A DNA stretch of 64,000 nucleotides from Euryodendron excelsum (Eukaryota; Streptophyta; Magnoliopsida; Ericales; Pentaphylacaceae): NCBI GenBank assembly GCA_033060915.1, contig CM065390.1, positions 20,348,501-20,412,500 on the forward strand, written 5' to 3'. Both the position numbers and the translations under genes were made by a program. This document shows positions 46,444 through 58,115 of the stretch, one piece after another (the stretch's first letter is position 1; each line of letters begins with the position of its first letter). Below the pieces are notes generated by a model, which made no database searches, was not told the DNA's origin, and worked only from the letters and a program-made list of their open reading frames with translations.

Positions 46444-47795
46444 ATGGCTCTGCGGACCAAGAAGGTCCGTAGGGTTCCTGTTGCCTTTGATGCCTCCCGG
46501 TTTATTGACGGGAAAGCACAGCAAAGATTTGATCAAATTTTCAGTAAGAGGGGACCGATGCAGGAGAGAGCGATGACTCTCGAGCACTTCACGGGTGAGC
46601 CCTATCTTTGGAGAGAGATGTTTGAGAGCAAGGGGTGGTTGAGATTAGCACAGTACAGTGGTCGGCATAGGACGAGTTTAGTCGCTGAGTTGATGGCTAA
46701 CATCCGAGCACTGTCGGATGTTGCCGGAGATGAGCGTGTTGTTTCCACTGTTAGGGGTAAGACCATTACCATTACCCCGGCCACCTTTGCGGAGTTCTTC
46801 AGTCTACCTCGGGTCTATGACCCAACTTTAAGTTGGCCTCAGCGGGGTGAGGTAGAGCATGATGTCATGGTAGCAGAGATTTGTGCACCCGGTATCCAGT
46901 GGATTTCCTCTCAGATTGAGAAGAAATCCCTTGCTTCGGGATACGCACCGATGTTCATTTTTACCTGCGGGTCGATCTTTCCGTTAGGGGGACGAGGAGA
47001 GGTAGGCAGGTGTAGAGGCCAGTTACTCTATGCCCTGGGGACGGGTAGGAGTATCCCAGATATATGTTTGGCGCTTTCTATAAGTCTGCGGCTTCGACGA
47101 AGCTGCAGGGGGCATTACCATTTGCGGGGATGATGACCGAGTTAATTGTGCGCACCGGAGTGGCAGCCCCAGTCGACGATCCTTTAGCTCCGATAGCTAC
47201 ACCCATCGCCCTGTCCACTCAGAACAGGGCGGTGGGTCAGTTAGCAGGTATTCAGAGGCGGGCCGAGGCACTGGTTCAGGCCCAGCAGAGAGCTCAGCAG
47301 CAGCAGCAGCAAGCCCCCACAGAAGGAGAGCAGCAGCAGCCTCAGACTGAGAGTGGGCCACAGCCGGCTCAGGCGAGTCCTATGTTTCAGGCAGTAGCTC
47401 AGATTATAGACCAGCAGAGTTCTCATATTGAGAGGCAGACTGCAGCCATCCAGGCGATGGAGCAGTCGGTTGATGGACTTTAGGCAGCCCATGCAGAGCT
47501 CAGTCAGAGGTGTGCGACTTTCGAGATTACACACACAGCACAGATCACTACTGTGCAGACAGTTTTGGGTGCCCAGATAGCAAAGCTCCAGGCCTCTCAG
47601 TCCAGGTTTTAGGAGGAGGTTCAACAGGAGCAGGCAAGACAGAGTTAGATGTTGACTGATATTTTGTCCAGGCTTCCGCAGGAGGAGGAGACCGATTTCC
47701 CCGACTTAGCTGTTGGTGCTACAAACCTTACATCTTTAGGGGAGCAGGATTTTCAGGATAATGATGAGTTTGGACTTACGCAGGGTAGAGTTTAG
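46444..47795 (+). pseudogene. Athila-type env-position ORF (plant retrotransposon ORF / putative transposon protein domain)
   Basis: The ATG at 46,444 opens MALRTKKVRRVPVAFDASRF, then FDQIFSKRGPMQERAMTLEHF, a GWLRLAQYSGR block and TVRGKTITITPATFAEFFSLP. This matches the conserved N-terminal domain found downstream of pol in Athila-type elements. A frameshift near 46,970-47,060 moves to the frame with MFGAFYKSAASTKLQGALPFAG (47,064). The C-terminal part is Gln-rich with coiled-coil character (47,280-47,480). TAG codons at ~47,481, ~47,610 and ~47,647 interrupt it before the final stop at 47,793-47,795. There is no signal peptide or obvious transmembrane helix, so an envelope function is not supported by the sequence; the term refers only to position. 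Confidence 0.8.
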
Positions 47796-49745
47796 ATAGC
47801 ATCACATGCATAGTATCATTTGTATAGCATCTCATGTACATTTCATGTATACATTTTGTTCATTGATGTATCTAAAACTCTGCAGCATTTTGATGTAGTT
47901 CATGTCAGTTTTATATGAGTACATACCTGTTTTGAGCTTACATGATTTATTTCTTTCAGTGGATGTCGATCTCTTGTATAGACAGGTCTTTTTCAGATAT
48001 GATTTAGTGGATACTTTTTCTTTATCTATTATAGGATGGTAAGAGGTTGATGGTATTGTATGGCTTCTCTCATTATGTACTTGCCATTACTAGCATCCAT
48101 GAGTGGTTTATTGATTGACCTTTATTATTCATAGTGGATGTGTTGACCCTTGGTTTTCGAGTACCATGACATAACTTGAGAGAGTGCTATTTGAGATGAG
48201 AAGAGAGGAACATGTGCTTTTATTTTGCTAAGATTGATGCATTATCTCTCCATACTTGATCTCTTTATGGATTGTGCTTCATTCATGTTTAAGTAGAGGG
48301 AACCACCTTATTGTGCACAATTATGATGACGAGCATCAATCTTTACTACCTCTAGCATGTTCATCTTTACATTAGTGAAGATTATTACCCTATGAGCTTT
48401 AGAGCATTTATCGCATTTTTGAGCATTTACATTTACTCAAGGATAGATTCTTCACCCTCATTTAATTCAATAGCTTCATTATGCTTGTATTTGGTTCATG
48501 AGTTGAGTTTTGATCTTAATATTGACTCTTGTATTCTATGAAATGTTTCAATTGTACAACTTTGGAAATGATCCTATACCATATTATTCTTGATAGCCAT
48601 TAGCCTTCTATTGCCAAACCATACATTTCCCTTGACCCTTGTTGATCATTTGTTTGTATTATTTGAAAAAAAAAATACAAAGTAATTTCTTCTCTTGTAT
48701 CACAAAGGGACGCCTATGTGAGAAAATAAAGTGTTACTTCATTGTTAAAGTTGAAGAAAAAAAAAAAAAGAAGAGAGATAGATTTGGGAATTTCAACACA
48801 AAAAGTACATCTTGAAAAAAAAAATGTAGATGTTGAGAAAAAAAAAAAAGGATGATGAAAGAAAAGAAGAAAAGAAGGAAAAAGGAGTTCGAAAAAAAAA
48901 AAAGGGTTGATGTGAAGATATTTCGAGTAAAGGCAATAAATAGAGAAAAGTGTATCAAATGATTAAAAAGGGCTAGAGTTGTAGTTACTTTGCATTTACC
49001 ATTTCATGTTTTGATCACACATGTTATGACCATTTACTATCTCTTTACCCTCACCCTTTACCTCTTCTACATTGCTATTTCCACCTTTACATGGATTGGT
49101 GATCCAAGTTGTATTTGATTGAAGTTTTCAATAGAGTATAAGCATATTTTATCAATTTCTTTGAATCAATACTTAACTTTGAATATTCTTTCATGGAGCT
49201 ATGCTAATGTCGATACACTTCTATCTTATCGGTCTTTGTATTTGGTATGTTCACTTGATATGCCTCTTTACATTTACTCCATTATTGAACATACCATTGT
49301 GAGAACCATGTGGGACTTTTAATTGAGAGTGTATTCCTAGTGAGGTTTGGATCAAAGCTTTAAAAAATAGAATTATGTTTAGAGATGTTTCGGATTGAAC
49401 TTTTCGTCATGATATTTCACACACTCACTTAATCCTCTCTTTTGCATGGCATGTTGCATGATCTTGTAAGTGTTAAGAAGTGAGAGTAGAATGCATTAAC
49501 TGAGGCTTGATTAGTCGTTGTTCCTTAATCTCGTCTAAATGTTGCAACTCATGAAGGGATGTTTGTGGGTATCATCACTGTAAGCCCTCACGAGACACCA
49601 ATCGTCCACTAGGGGTAACCTAGGGGTTCAAGGGCTTGATGCATATGCTAAATGCATCCGGGACTCCCCCAAAAGTGGAGATTATCTTCATTGTATATAT
49701 TCTTGTTTTTATTTCTCGGGTTTTTGCTAGGGACTAGCAAAAGTT
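47796..49745 (+). other. Element B 3' noncoding region
   Basis: No gene. From 48,226 it is the near-identical partner of 35,770-37,288. It contains several A-runs (48,667-48,900) that give spurious Phe-rich minus-strand ORFs. Confidence 0.8.
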
Positions 49746-49758
49746 AGGTGGGGGGTGG
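49746..49758 (+). promoter_or_regulatory. Element B polypurine tract
   Basis: AGGTGGGGGGTGG abuts the 3' LTR start TGATTACACTC. The upstream copy at 37,289-37,300 has one G fewer. Confidence 0.85.
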
Positions 49759-51144
49759 TGATTACACTCAAAAAAGTGTAATCTAAAGTCCCTAAATAGT
49801 TGTTGTTAGTCTAATTAGGTTGTATATATGTTCTATTCTAGCATAATAAATGTCTTAATGGGTGACTGTGGGCTTTGTGTAGGAAAATGGGCGAAAAGTG
49901 AAGCAAAAAGGCCAAGTTGTGCAATTACCGTACGTACGATAGGAGACACCGTACGTACGGTGGTCCAACCGTACGTATGGTATCTCACACCGTACGCACA
50001 CCCCAGTTCCAGATCCAAACTTTAGAGTAGGGTATTTAGCGTAAGCTTCACCGTACGTACGGTCGTCCAACCGTACGTACATTATATCCCACCGTACGTA
50101 CGCCTGCACTAGAGGAACCAAACTTCAGAAGTTGTGTTTTAGCGTATGCCTTACCGTATGTACGGTACGTTCACCGTACGTATGGTACGTTCACCGTACG
50201 TACGATACCGGCTGTGTCTGCGCGAATTTTGTTGCATTATCACTTAAAAGAGGACGTGATTTTTGTATCTATCATCAGATATAGCTTAGATTTTCTATTA
50301 GGATTAGATATAGAGAGAGAAAGTGGGTTAGATATAGTTTTCCTTGTATTTTCCTTGCATTTTCTTGCACTTTCTTTGTATCGAAACATCATTTCCTTCA
50401 ACAATTGATGAGAAATCTTCAATTCTTCATGCTTTTTTCCATGGAATCAAGTAGTTAAACATCTCTTGGATGTAATTGTGGAGATCTACCAAGGATTTGC
50501 ATGGGCTTCAATGGAGGTATATGAATTTCAATGATTTATCCTATGTTTTCTCTAATTCTTGCCTCAATTGAGTTGTAGACACATAGAACACTTAGATTCA
50601 TAATCTAAGTTGGTAATTGCTATGCACAATCTTGTAATTAGTATAGGAATTGCACAATTGAGGATTTGTCTCTAAGATTCCTACAGTAAACCAACAATCT
50701 ACACTCAATTGGACTTGAATTCAAGTGTTTATGGTCGAAATCCTCCGGGTCAAGGCTCCATGGAGTGAACCTTGGCTTGAGTTAAATAAAACTTCATTGA
50801 AGACCTTGTAGAGATTTGGTAGATTGAAGCAATTGCATCCAAGCCCTTCCTTAATTGTTACAAATTTAGTATAATTGTTTTCAATTTCAATTCTAACTAG
50901 TTTAGTTTAGCAAATCACAACCTCTCATCATTCAATGATTTTTGGTCTTATTTTTAGAATAGTTTCAATTTGCTAAGTAATTCACTAATTCATTCCATTT
51001 ATTGTTTGTTTTGACTTGTGCCACGCCTATATTTGGCTCGATCCTTTGGGAGAACGATACCGGTCCTTGTCGGTTTTTACTTCGATCGACACCCGTACTC
51101 TTGCGGGGAAAGCTCAAAATTAACGTGCATTTGAGAGCGAATCA
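49759..51144 (+). repeat. Element B 3' LTR
   Basis: 1,386 bp, TGATTACACTC to GAGCGAATCA. The palindrome array has ten sites, starting at 49929, 49950, 49970, 49991, 50052, 50072, 50093, 50155, 50175 and 50195, in the same ~20.6 bp phase as the 5' LTR, with one extra site near the end. Confidence 0.93.
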
Positions 51145-51978
51145 TTTATCAAGTAATTAATAACAATGACAAATTAGAAATACGCATCTAATGATAGGAA
51201 CTAAATTTTTATACCAAATCTCTATTTAATGGTATGGACCATTTCACAATACCTTTTGTTTAACATTAAAAGTTAACCTACTCAAATTAGGAGGTCCTAG
51301 AAAGAGATTAAGATCTAGAAAAGGGGGCTAGAATGGTTACATTGTTTGTGCAGTACCTCTAGTTGAGTGGCCACCCTCACTAAAAGCCACTAGAGGTATT
51401 ACACTTTTCTTTTCCCATATGTTAATGATACATAACTAAGAGTATAATACTTGTTGTTTAGTGGCGTGTATACCACTAAGTAATAATTTTTGTGGTAATT
51501 TTCAAAAAATTTCCCTAAATTATTTTTCACTTCAGTGAGCACAATTGTGCTAATGCAAAAGAGTTCATGACTCCTTTTATTATGCTTTTCCTTTTTTGGG
51601 ATGGGGAAATAAAAAAGAGGAACAAACAATATATAGATAACATAAGGAAAAAGTTAGAGCAAATAGAAGCACTTGAAATAGGTACGGTTCGTCCATTAGA
51701 TGCATAGGCATAAAGCAGCTATTACTAGAGAATTATGCAGTATAGGGATTACGAGAGAAAATGTTTTCCTAGAACTGATGCAGAAGTTGCCTATGCTACA
51801 ACCTACAACTTTAACAAAGAAAAGTGAAGCAACAAGATTGAGAAGGAATGAAATGCAAGAACAAAATAAAATACACAGCAATTTATGAAATATTATTCTT
51901 GTGATGATAATTTGCCAACCATAATAAAGCTAAGGCCTCTCTTATGATTCATTTATGGCTTTCTCAAGGGCTGCATAT
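51145..51978. other. Ancestral 3' flank of GDSL copy 2
   Basis: No gene. It is homologous to ~61,230-61,690 downstream of GDSL copy 3, with landmarks TTTATCAAG(.)AAGTAA, GGTATGGACCATTTCACAATACC / GATATGGACCATTGCACAATACC, CCTCTAGTTGAGTGGCC, AAGAGTTCATGA. This is non-transposon DNA stranded between element B and solo LTR D. Confidence 0.8.
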
Positions 51979-52248
51979 TAATTACACTCCAAAAATGCAA
52001 TTATAACGCTTTAATTTGTGCTTTGTTAGCCTTAATTGAATATTTTATATGCCTATTTAGTTAGATTTGAGTATTAATTTTGCTTTATATAGGTATTGAG
52101 ATTAAATCGAATGATTTTGGGCGCATTTCAGATGAAGGGAGAATGAGTTTGTTATTAGAGTACAAATTACTGAAGCTGTGAGACAAGCTACTGAAGCAAA
52201 CAGAACTGAAACTTTATAAGGCTATATCTCTCGAATCAGAAGTGCTAC

Positions 52249-53842
52249 TGCTTGATCTACTTAACACACCCAAGAGTAGGTGCGGTGAAGTAGTATATAA
52301 TAAAAATAATCCGATAAGAGTGGGGTTGAACCATAGAGAACGAATGTAGTTGTTAAAACCAAATGACAAATGTAACTAAAAGAAAAATAAAATCTTTTTA
52401 TAGTTTTGCGATGGAGGTTGTTAATCTAAACATTAACATAAACATAATAAAATAAAATAGTCTTGGATTCAATTGATTTAATCACTTGACTTACTTGGAA
52501 ATGATCAATACAGGCTTACCAACTGCCAATCGTTTAGCTTACTCGGACCTCATAAATTAGCAAATAGGTATAATCAAAATAATCAATCACTAGGATATGA
52601 CGTTAAAATCATAATACCCTCACCATCGACTCTTAAACATTTGACAATGTTTTGTCAGAGCATAAGTGTAATAAGCATAATTAAAGGCACATGTTTTCAA
52701 ATGTTCTAGCTTAGAAACTTATTCAATTAAAATCAAAGACCCTCACCATCGATTTACATATACCAATTCCTTTGTCAAGGCAGAATGTATTATAAGCATA
52801 ATTGAAAGTCTAAGTTTTCGAAAGAAACTAAACATCAATTATTCATTAATATAACTCGATCCATTCCGAATTAGAATTAAGAATCATAGGTCCTTACTAG
52901 AGGTTTGACATAAAAACATACCAGATAGGGTACCCGCATCAAATATACAAGTCTTCAAAAAGTTTAGAGTAAACCAATATCTACTTGACTTTTACACTAC
53001 TCCCATATTAATTACACTACTCCTAAACTTAATATGGTCTAAACTCACATGAAACCATTACGTGCATAAAATATACATGTACATGCCCAAGCATACAATA
53101 TACCAAACATGTGTAAAAACACTAAGTTTTCAAATGAATCCAAAATGAAAAGACAAACCTTAATCGATCATCCCAATTCGATCAAGTGCTCTTCCTAATT
53201 GACTCCAAAAATAAAACTAGCTACTAATATTAAAAAGTTTAGACATGGAAGAAAAAAAATTATAAATAAAAAGGTTTAATACAAAACAACATACATAAAT
53301 GGAAGAAAAATAAACCCCCAAAAGAGAAGTCTCGACCAAAGGCCGGACTCTCCCCTTAGCTCTCTCTCTTGCCTCCCACTTCCTTCCTTAGTCTTGGTGT
53401 TGCTGTTTATAAACTCACAAGATGAAATCATCCATTTCCTACAATAATGCATTTTTTTTAATTATTAATTTCTTCTTTTGTCTTCTTTCCATGTTAATTG
53501 CCTTCTTTCTATATCAATTGCCATGTGAATTGCCTTCTTTCCATGTCAATTGCTATGTTTTCCTGTGACTTTGCTTCCTCTTTTATCTAAAATAAAAAAC
53601 ATGGGTTTCTTGTTTTGGTAAAGTTGTTAAAAAATGGATGTTTGCCCATGTATGTAGACTCCAATCAATGAAGACTCATTTCTTTCCATGTGTGTTTGCT
53701 CCCTCTTTTATCTAAAATCATATAAAATGCTCAACAAAATTTATTAAGATTAAACATAAATTAATTAAAACTACTTATAATTATTTTAATGCTAACAAAC
53801 ACAAAATTAGGAACTCGTAATTACACTTTTACAATGTAATCA
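52249..53842 (-). mobile_element. Solo LTR E, minus strand, nested in D
   Basis: On the minus strand it starts TGATTACATTG at 53,842 and ends at 52,249 (AAGCA). The flanks are GCTAC (52,244-52,248) and GCTAT (53,843-53,847), a 5 bp duplication with one mismatch. The first ~550 bp match solo LTR C, including repeated CAATTGACATGGAAAG-type units. D must be older than E. Confidence 0.85.
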
Positions 53843-53902
53843 GCTATTAGGGTCCATATTATATGTTTTTCATATAACTTTTCAAGATCTTTCCAAAGAG
53901 AC

Positions 53903-54003
53903 CATTCGAATAGCCGTTGTACCATTCAAATGGCCATCCAAACGGTTAACCGTTTGAACTCTCCATTAAGGAGTTCGAACGGTCCATGGAAGCATTTGAA
54001 TGC
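53903..54003. repeat. Phased TTYGAA palindrome array in solo LTR D
   Basis: TTCGAA, TTCAAA, TTTGAA, TTCGAA and TTTGAA cores are centred at 53907.5, 53927.5, 53955.5, 53976.5 and 53997.5 (steps 20, 28, 21, 21). A 16 bp perfect palindrome AAACGGTTAACCGTTT is centred at 53947.5, 20 bp after the second site. The spacing matches the CGTACG array of element B, but the core differs. Confidence 0.75.
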
Positions 54004-55330
54004 TTGTCAAATTTCAGATGCTAGTTTTTAGCGTGTGAATCAAATTCGCAAGGCGTTAGCTAGGCGTTCCAATGTCTAGTTAATGGTTCGCGCAGCTCTG
54101 TTATTTTTTAGTCTATTTAAGGCCCTTTTTGGCCCAAACTTGGGGATACCATATTATTTTTAGAGTTTTTAGGACTTGTAGGAGTAGTTTTAGAGAGAGA
54201 AAACCTAAATTTCCTTGTATTTCTTCATTTTATTGCAAGTAAGCACAATTTCACTTAATTCAAAGCAATTGTCTTATGAATTCAAGTAGTTAAACTTCTC
54301 TCTTGGGTCCAATTGTGAAAATTATCCATGGGTTTCATGATTATCAATGGATGTAATGGGTTTATTATTGTTTTATCTTCTTAAATATCTTGATTCTTAG
54401 AAATTGAAGCTTAGATATCTTAGAATATGTAAATTAATGATTATGTTTGATAATGTCAATGCACAATCTCTACATTGGTATTGATATTGTACAAATCGAT
54501 TGTATTAGTTTATGATCCTCAAATTGATTATGAATCTAACTTCAAATTGCAATTAAATTAAATTTATAATAATAATTTCTTAGATCCTATTAAAATTTTG
54601 TATTCTTGACTAAGTCTTCAAGTGTCCATGCACAAACTTTCAATTTGGTATGGTTGTTGCTTAAATCGATGGTATGAATATAAGAATCTCATCGTTTATA
54701 ATTCTAAGTTGATTATCATTGATTTCATTGTTTTAATGGTTGAAATTCTCTGTATCAAAGGCTCGCGAGTGAAGCCATAAATTTGAGTAATCAAAAACCT
54801 CATTGGAATATTGGACGAATTGGGTGGTTGGATTAATTGGGTCCAAGCTCTTTTATCTTAGTAGTTTAATTATTTTAATGTTGCTTTAGTTTAGCCAAAC
54901 CAACCTTTCAAAATAAAATATTTTTAGTTTTTCCTTTTTAAGAAGTAATTTTACTTAGGTTGTTGCAAATCTTAAGAGAAATAGATGTGAGTTGAAACTT
55001 ATAACTTATATTGAGCTTGATCTTCGAAAGAATTGATATCAAGACTCACTGGATCTAAAGTACATCGTGAACCGAATCTTACAATTATATATTGCACATA
55101 TTTGAAGCGAGTCACACATGCAGCTATGCGTACGGTTTGTGAGCAACAAAGGATATGGTATAAAGAGAGGTTTATAATGTGTCAGTATACTTCATTAGCC
55201 AAAAGAGTCAAGACTGGTTCAAATAGGTCAATTTTCTACTTTTTAATATCGCTTTTAATTTTACATTCCTATTATCAAATCCTCCAAGCAGGAAACAATA
55301 GTGATGACAAGAAGCTAAGAGAAGGTTTAC

Positions 55331-58115
55331 TTATTGGAGCTTCTGGAGAGAAGATCTTAGGATTGAGTAAACTACACACCAGCCATGTTGTGCAGGGTGT
55401 ACCCGGTCCCAAAAGAATGCTGAACTCGGGTCCTTGCATACTGTGTACTTCTTCACTCCTCTATCGTCCACGCTTGAGCATTTGTTCCCTTTTCCAACCG
55501 CCAGACAACATGGTCTCAATGAGTATCCTGCACCATGAAGAAAAATTATTTATGGAACTTATAATAGTGAATGGTATTCTTCTTCTTTTTTCAGTTCTAA
55601 ATTATTGTTGCTAAGATATGATGTTGATGAAGAAGCTCGAAAAGGTGTAATGAATACACTTCAATCAGGCTTACACAGGTCACCAAGGTGGATTTATATA
55701 TTCATAGACTCCCTAAAATTACATACTTATGCTTTGCCTATGAAGTCACATGCATATAGACTTCAAGAATTTTGTGAGTTATCTGGTATATAATTAGACA
55801 TGTAGTTTCAAATACACCACAAAATTAATAACTAAAATATTAAGTGAGTTATTTGTAAAAAGTGATTAAAACCTAAACTAAACTAAAATTAATTTGAAGA
55901 AAATTTACAAAATTTTCAAATTTTTAAAGTAAATAAAGAAAATTAATTCATTTTATAGAAAGTTGTATGCATATGTTATGACTAATAACCTGGACGGTTC
56001 AATGCAGATGCGAAAGCATTGTAGAGATTGAGGATTGAAAATACAGATCTCTTGTTCTCCTTCCTCAACTTATGCACAGCTCGGTGCAACATTAGATTGT
56101 GTGACTTTGCAGCCAAATCTAGATTTTTATTGCAGCGTAGGTACGATGGCATAGTAAACCGAGGCAAACACCCCAGGGGTTCAATTGCTACAACTCCTAT
56201 TTTTCGCACTCCCAAGTCATGAATCCGCTTCAGATTCAATGCGATCTGGTCAACAACCTTCTTACTGAAGCTTGGCAATCTCTGTCACAAACAATGCATT
56301 CAAACATTAATGTTGAGGTGAGAAGATCAAGCAAACACGTGCACACCCTACAAAGAGTGAAAAACAAAAAAAAAACCATGGTTCTGGAGAAGCTTATAGA
56401 AGCTAACTTTATGACGAACTAAAGTTGTTCAATTCCATTACTTCTTTCTTATCACAATCCTCTAGTTGCTACTAAAAGAAAATGATTAAATGATTTCTAT
56501 TTTCATTTTAGATGTTCACTTGGTGGTGGCTCATCAGCTTAACCACGCGAATGAAACCATTAAGACTTGTACTCAGAAGTTGGTTCAATCTCTTTTTTTG
56601 CTTTCTTTTTTCTATTGATAGAGAGATTGGTTTCAGCTTTATGACAAGCTCAAGCAACCACGTGACTTGGCAAAGGTACAAAAAATAATATGAGCTCAAA
56701 AATTAAAGAAAAATTGAAAATTAAATCACAAAATAATCCAAAAAAATCACACGTTGTAAACCCAATCCTATGAAGCTGGTATTTTACTGTTGAACCAGTT
56801 GCATGGGATCAAGAATAGAGAGCACACACAAAGCACCATAGGTTTAAATATACGAGTATCTTAAATGCTCACCTTTTTGCTTCCCTTTGTTCTCAGATAT
56901 GCAGAATAGTCATTGCCTGCCGTGGATATCAAAGCAATGGAAGACTCTAGATCATTTTTTGTGTACACTTTCTGTTCAAGGAGTTGTTGCAAGTAATTGA
57001 TTTGGATTGTCATGTTTGGTAGTGGGATTAATGTGTTGAAAACACCGGTTCCTCCATAAGCAAAATTCATCCCATGCTGTATTGATTTATCCTCAGATTT
57101 TCTTTGTTCATATGGTACTGGAGATGTTATATTGAAAAACTCAGCTGCATGACATGCATTCCAAACAACAAAGCCGTCAATCAAACAAAAATGATATGAC
57201 TGAAGAACTTAGGAGACATCATTTTTTCATAAAGAAAAGTTCCATTTATTATTAGTATAGTTTTCGAATAAAAAGCTTTGGTGACACATTTGGTCTTGTA
57301 TTCTTGTCTTTTCAGTAAATTGTTTTGTTTTATGACATTCAAAATCACCCAAGACGGTAATTTCTGAATCTGTGGCCAAATTTGAGGGGAGTATAAATCT
57401 CTTAGTATGGAGATTATTTACTGAAAGTGGTTGAAAAAAAAAAACTTTAAACAACAATTTAAGTTGATATGGCACTATCAATTATTCAAATGAAACAACA
57501 TCGATGTGCTTTTCCTCTTAAGGGAAAAAACAAAAGACACATTATCGAATCGTGAGCGTTTTGCTTTATATAGCACTAATGGTTTTGAAATGAAAGAAAA
57601 ACTCACAAATTTTGAAATACAATGATTTTGGCCATAGTGATAAAAAGAATTTAGAATGGACAAATTTCAAAATACCTTTCCTTCCATTTACAAAAGGAAG
57701 ACGTATACTTCATCAAAAGTTGCACCTTCCACTTTTGAGGATTATATCATCCCAAAATATATGTAAAAAAAAAATCCCAAAAAAGTTGCATTGCCCAACT
57801 TTGAAATCAAATTCAGCCCACCAAATTCTAATCTATAAGTAATATTAACCACATACGTAGAGACAAAGTGAGAGTGTGTATGAGTGAGAGCGCACCTACA
57901 TAATCAGTCAGAACGCGACCATCAGAGAACCGACCAATTGGTTTACCAGGATAAGTCATTCCGTATGGCTGTTTCCATGCGTAAGAAAAAACCGTCGGAG
58001 TATTCCCAGTATCAGCATACGAGTCTCCAAACACAAAAAGCTTTACATTGATAGCTTGAACTTCTACGACTATCGATGGCAACAACAAAGCAAACAGTAG
58101 TAAAAATTTATCCAT
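55331..58115 (-). CDS. GDSL esterase/lipase, copy 2 (four exons, intact)
   Basis: Exons 58115-57896, 57144-56873, 56281-55990 and 55527-55331 have GT/AG borders and the same phases as copy 1, giving 327 codons (326 residues plus stop). Residues ~1-21 form a clear signal peptide (MDKFLLLFALLLPSIVVEVQA), so the enzyme is probably secreted. Block I is FVFGDSYADTGN (Ser ~32). Block II is NFAYGGTGVF. Block III reads STAGNDY, with Ala where copy 1 has Gly but with the Gly-Asn-Asp kept. Block V is FFWDRVHP. Exon 2 is 272 bp in all three copies. It probably hydrolyses cell-wall or cuticular esters as family members do; the substrate is unknown. The 3' flank is interrupted by solo LTR D. Confidence 0.93.

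Larger units (their letters stand above)
37301..51144 (+). mobile_element. Element B: Athila-lineage Ty3/Gypsy retrotransposon with both LTRs
   Basis: LTRs 37,301-38,667 and 49,759-51,144, tRNA-Asp primer site, gag, protease-RT-RNase H-integrase in Gypsy order, an env-position ORF, long 3' noncoding region and polypurine tract. About 13 differences in a ~290 bp stretch compared by eye between the LTRs suggests ~95% identity there, a fairly young insertion. The right border (ATCA|TTTATCAAG) returns to DNA homologous to the flank of GDSL copy 3 (~61,230). Several frameshifts and stops make it non-autonomous as read. Confidence 0.93.
51979..55096 (+). mobile_element. Solo LTR D (Athila-like), interrupted by solo LTR E
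   Basis: It starts TAATTACACTCC (first TG mutated to TA) and ends ATTGCA. CATAT flanks it at 51,974-51,978 and 55,097-55,101, a perfect 5 bp duplication. Removing E leaves ~1.5 kb. It parallels the B LTR in order (start motif, palindrome array, CCTTGTATTT, ATTCAAGTAG(T)TAAAC, TCTTGG(A/G)T, ATGG(G)CTTCA-like). Flanking DNA on both sides matches the GDSL copy 3 downstream region, confirming an insertion between paralogous flanks. Confidence 0.88.

Noticed and set aside
46444..47795. Calling the third ORF of element B a true envelope gene
   Set aside because: No signal peptide, transmembrane segment or glycoprotein features are visible; only the position is env-like.
55033..55614. 193-codon plus-strand ORF
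   Set aside because: It overlaps antisense to exon 4 of GDSL copy 2 and the end of solo LTR D; it has no family resemblance.
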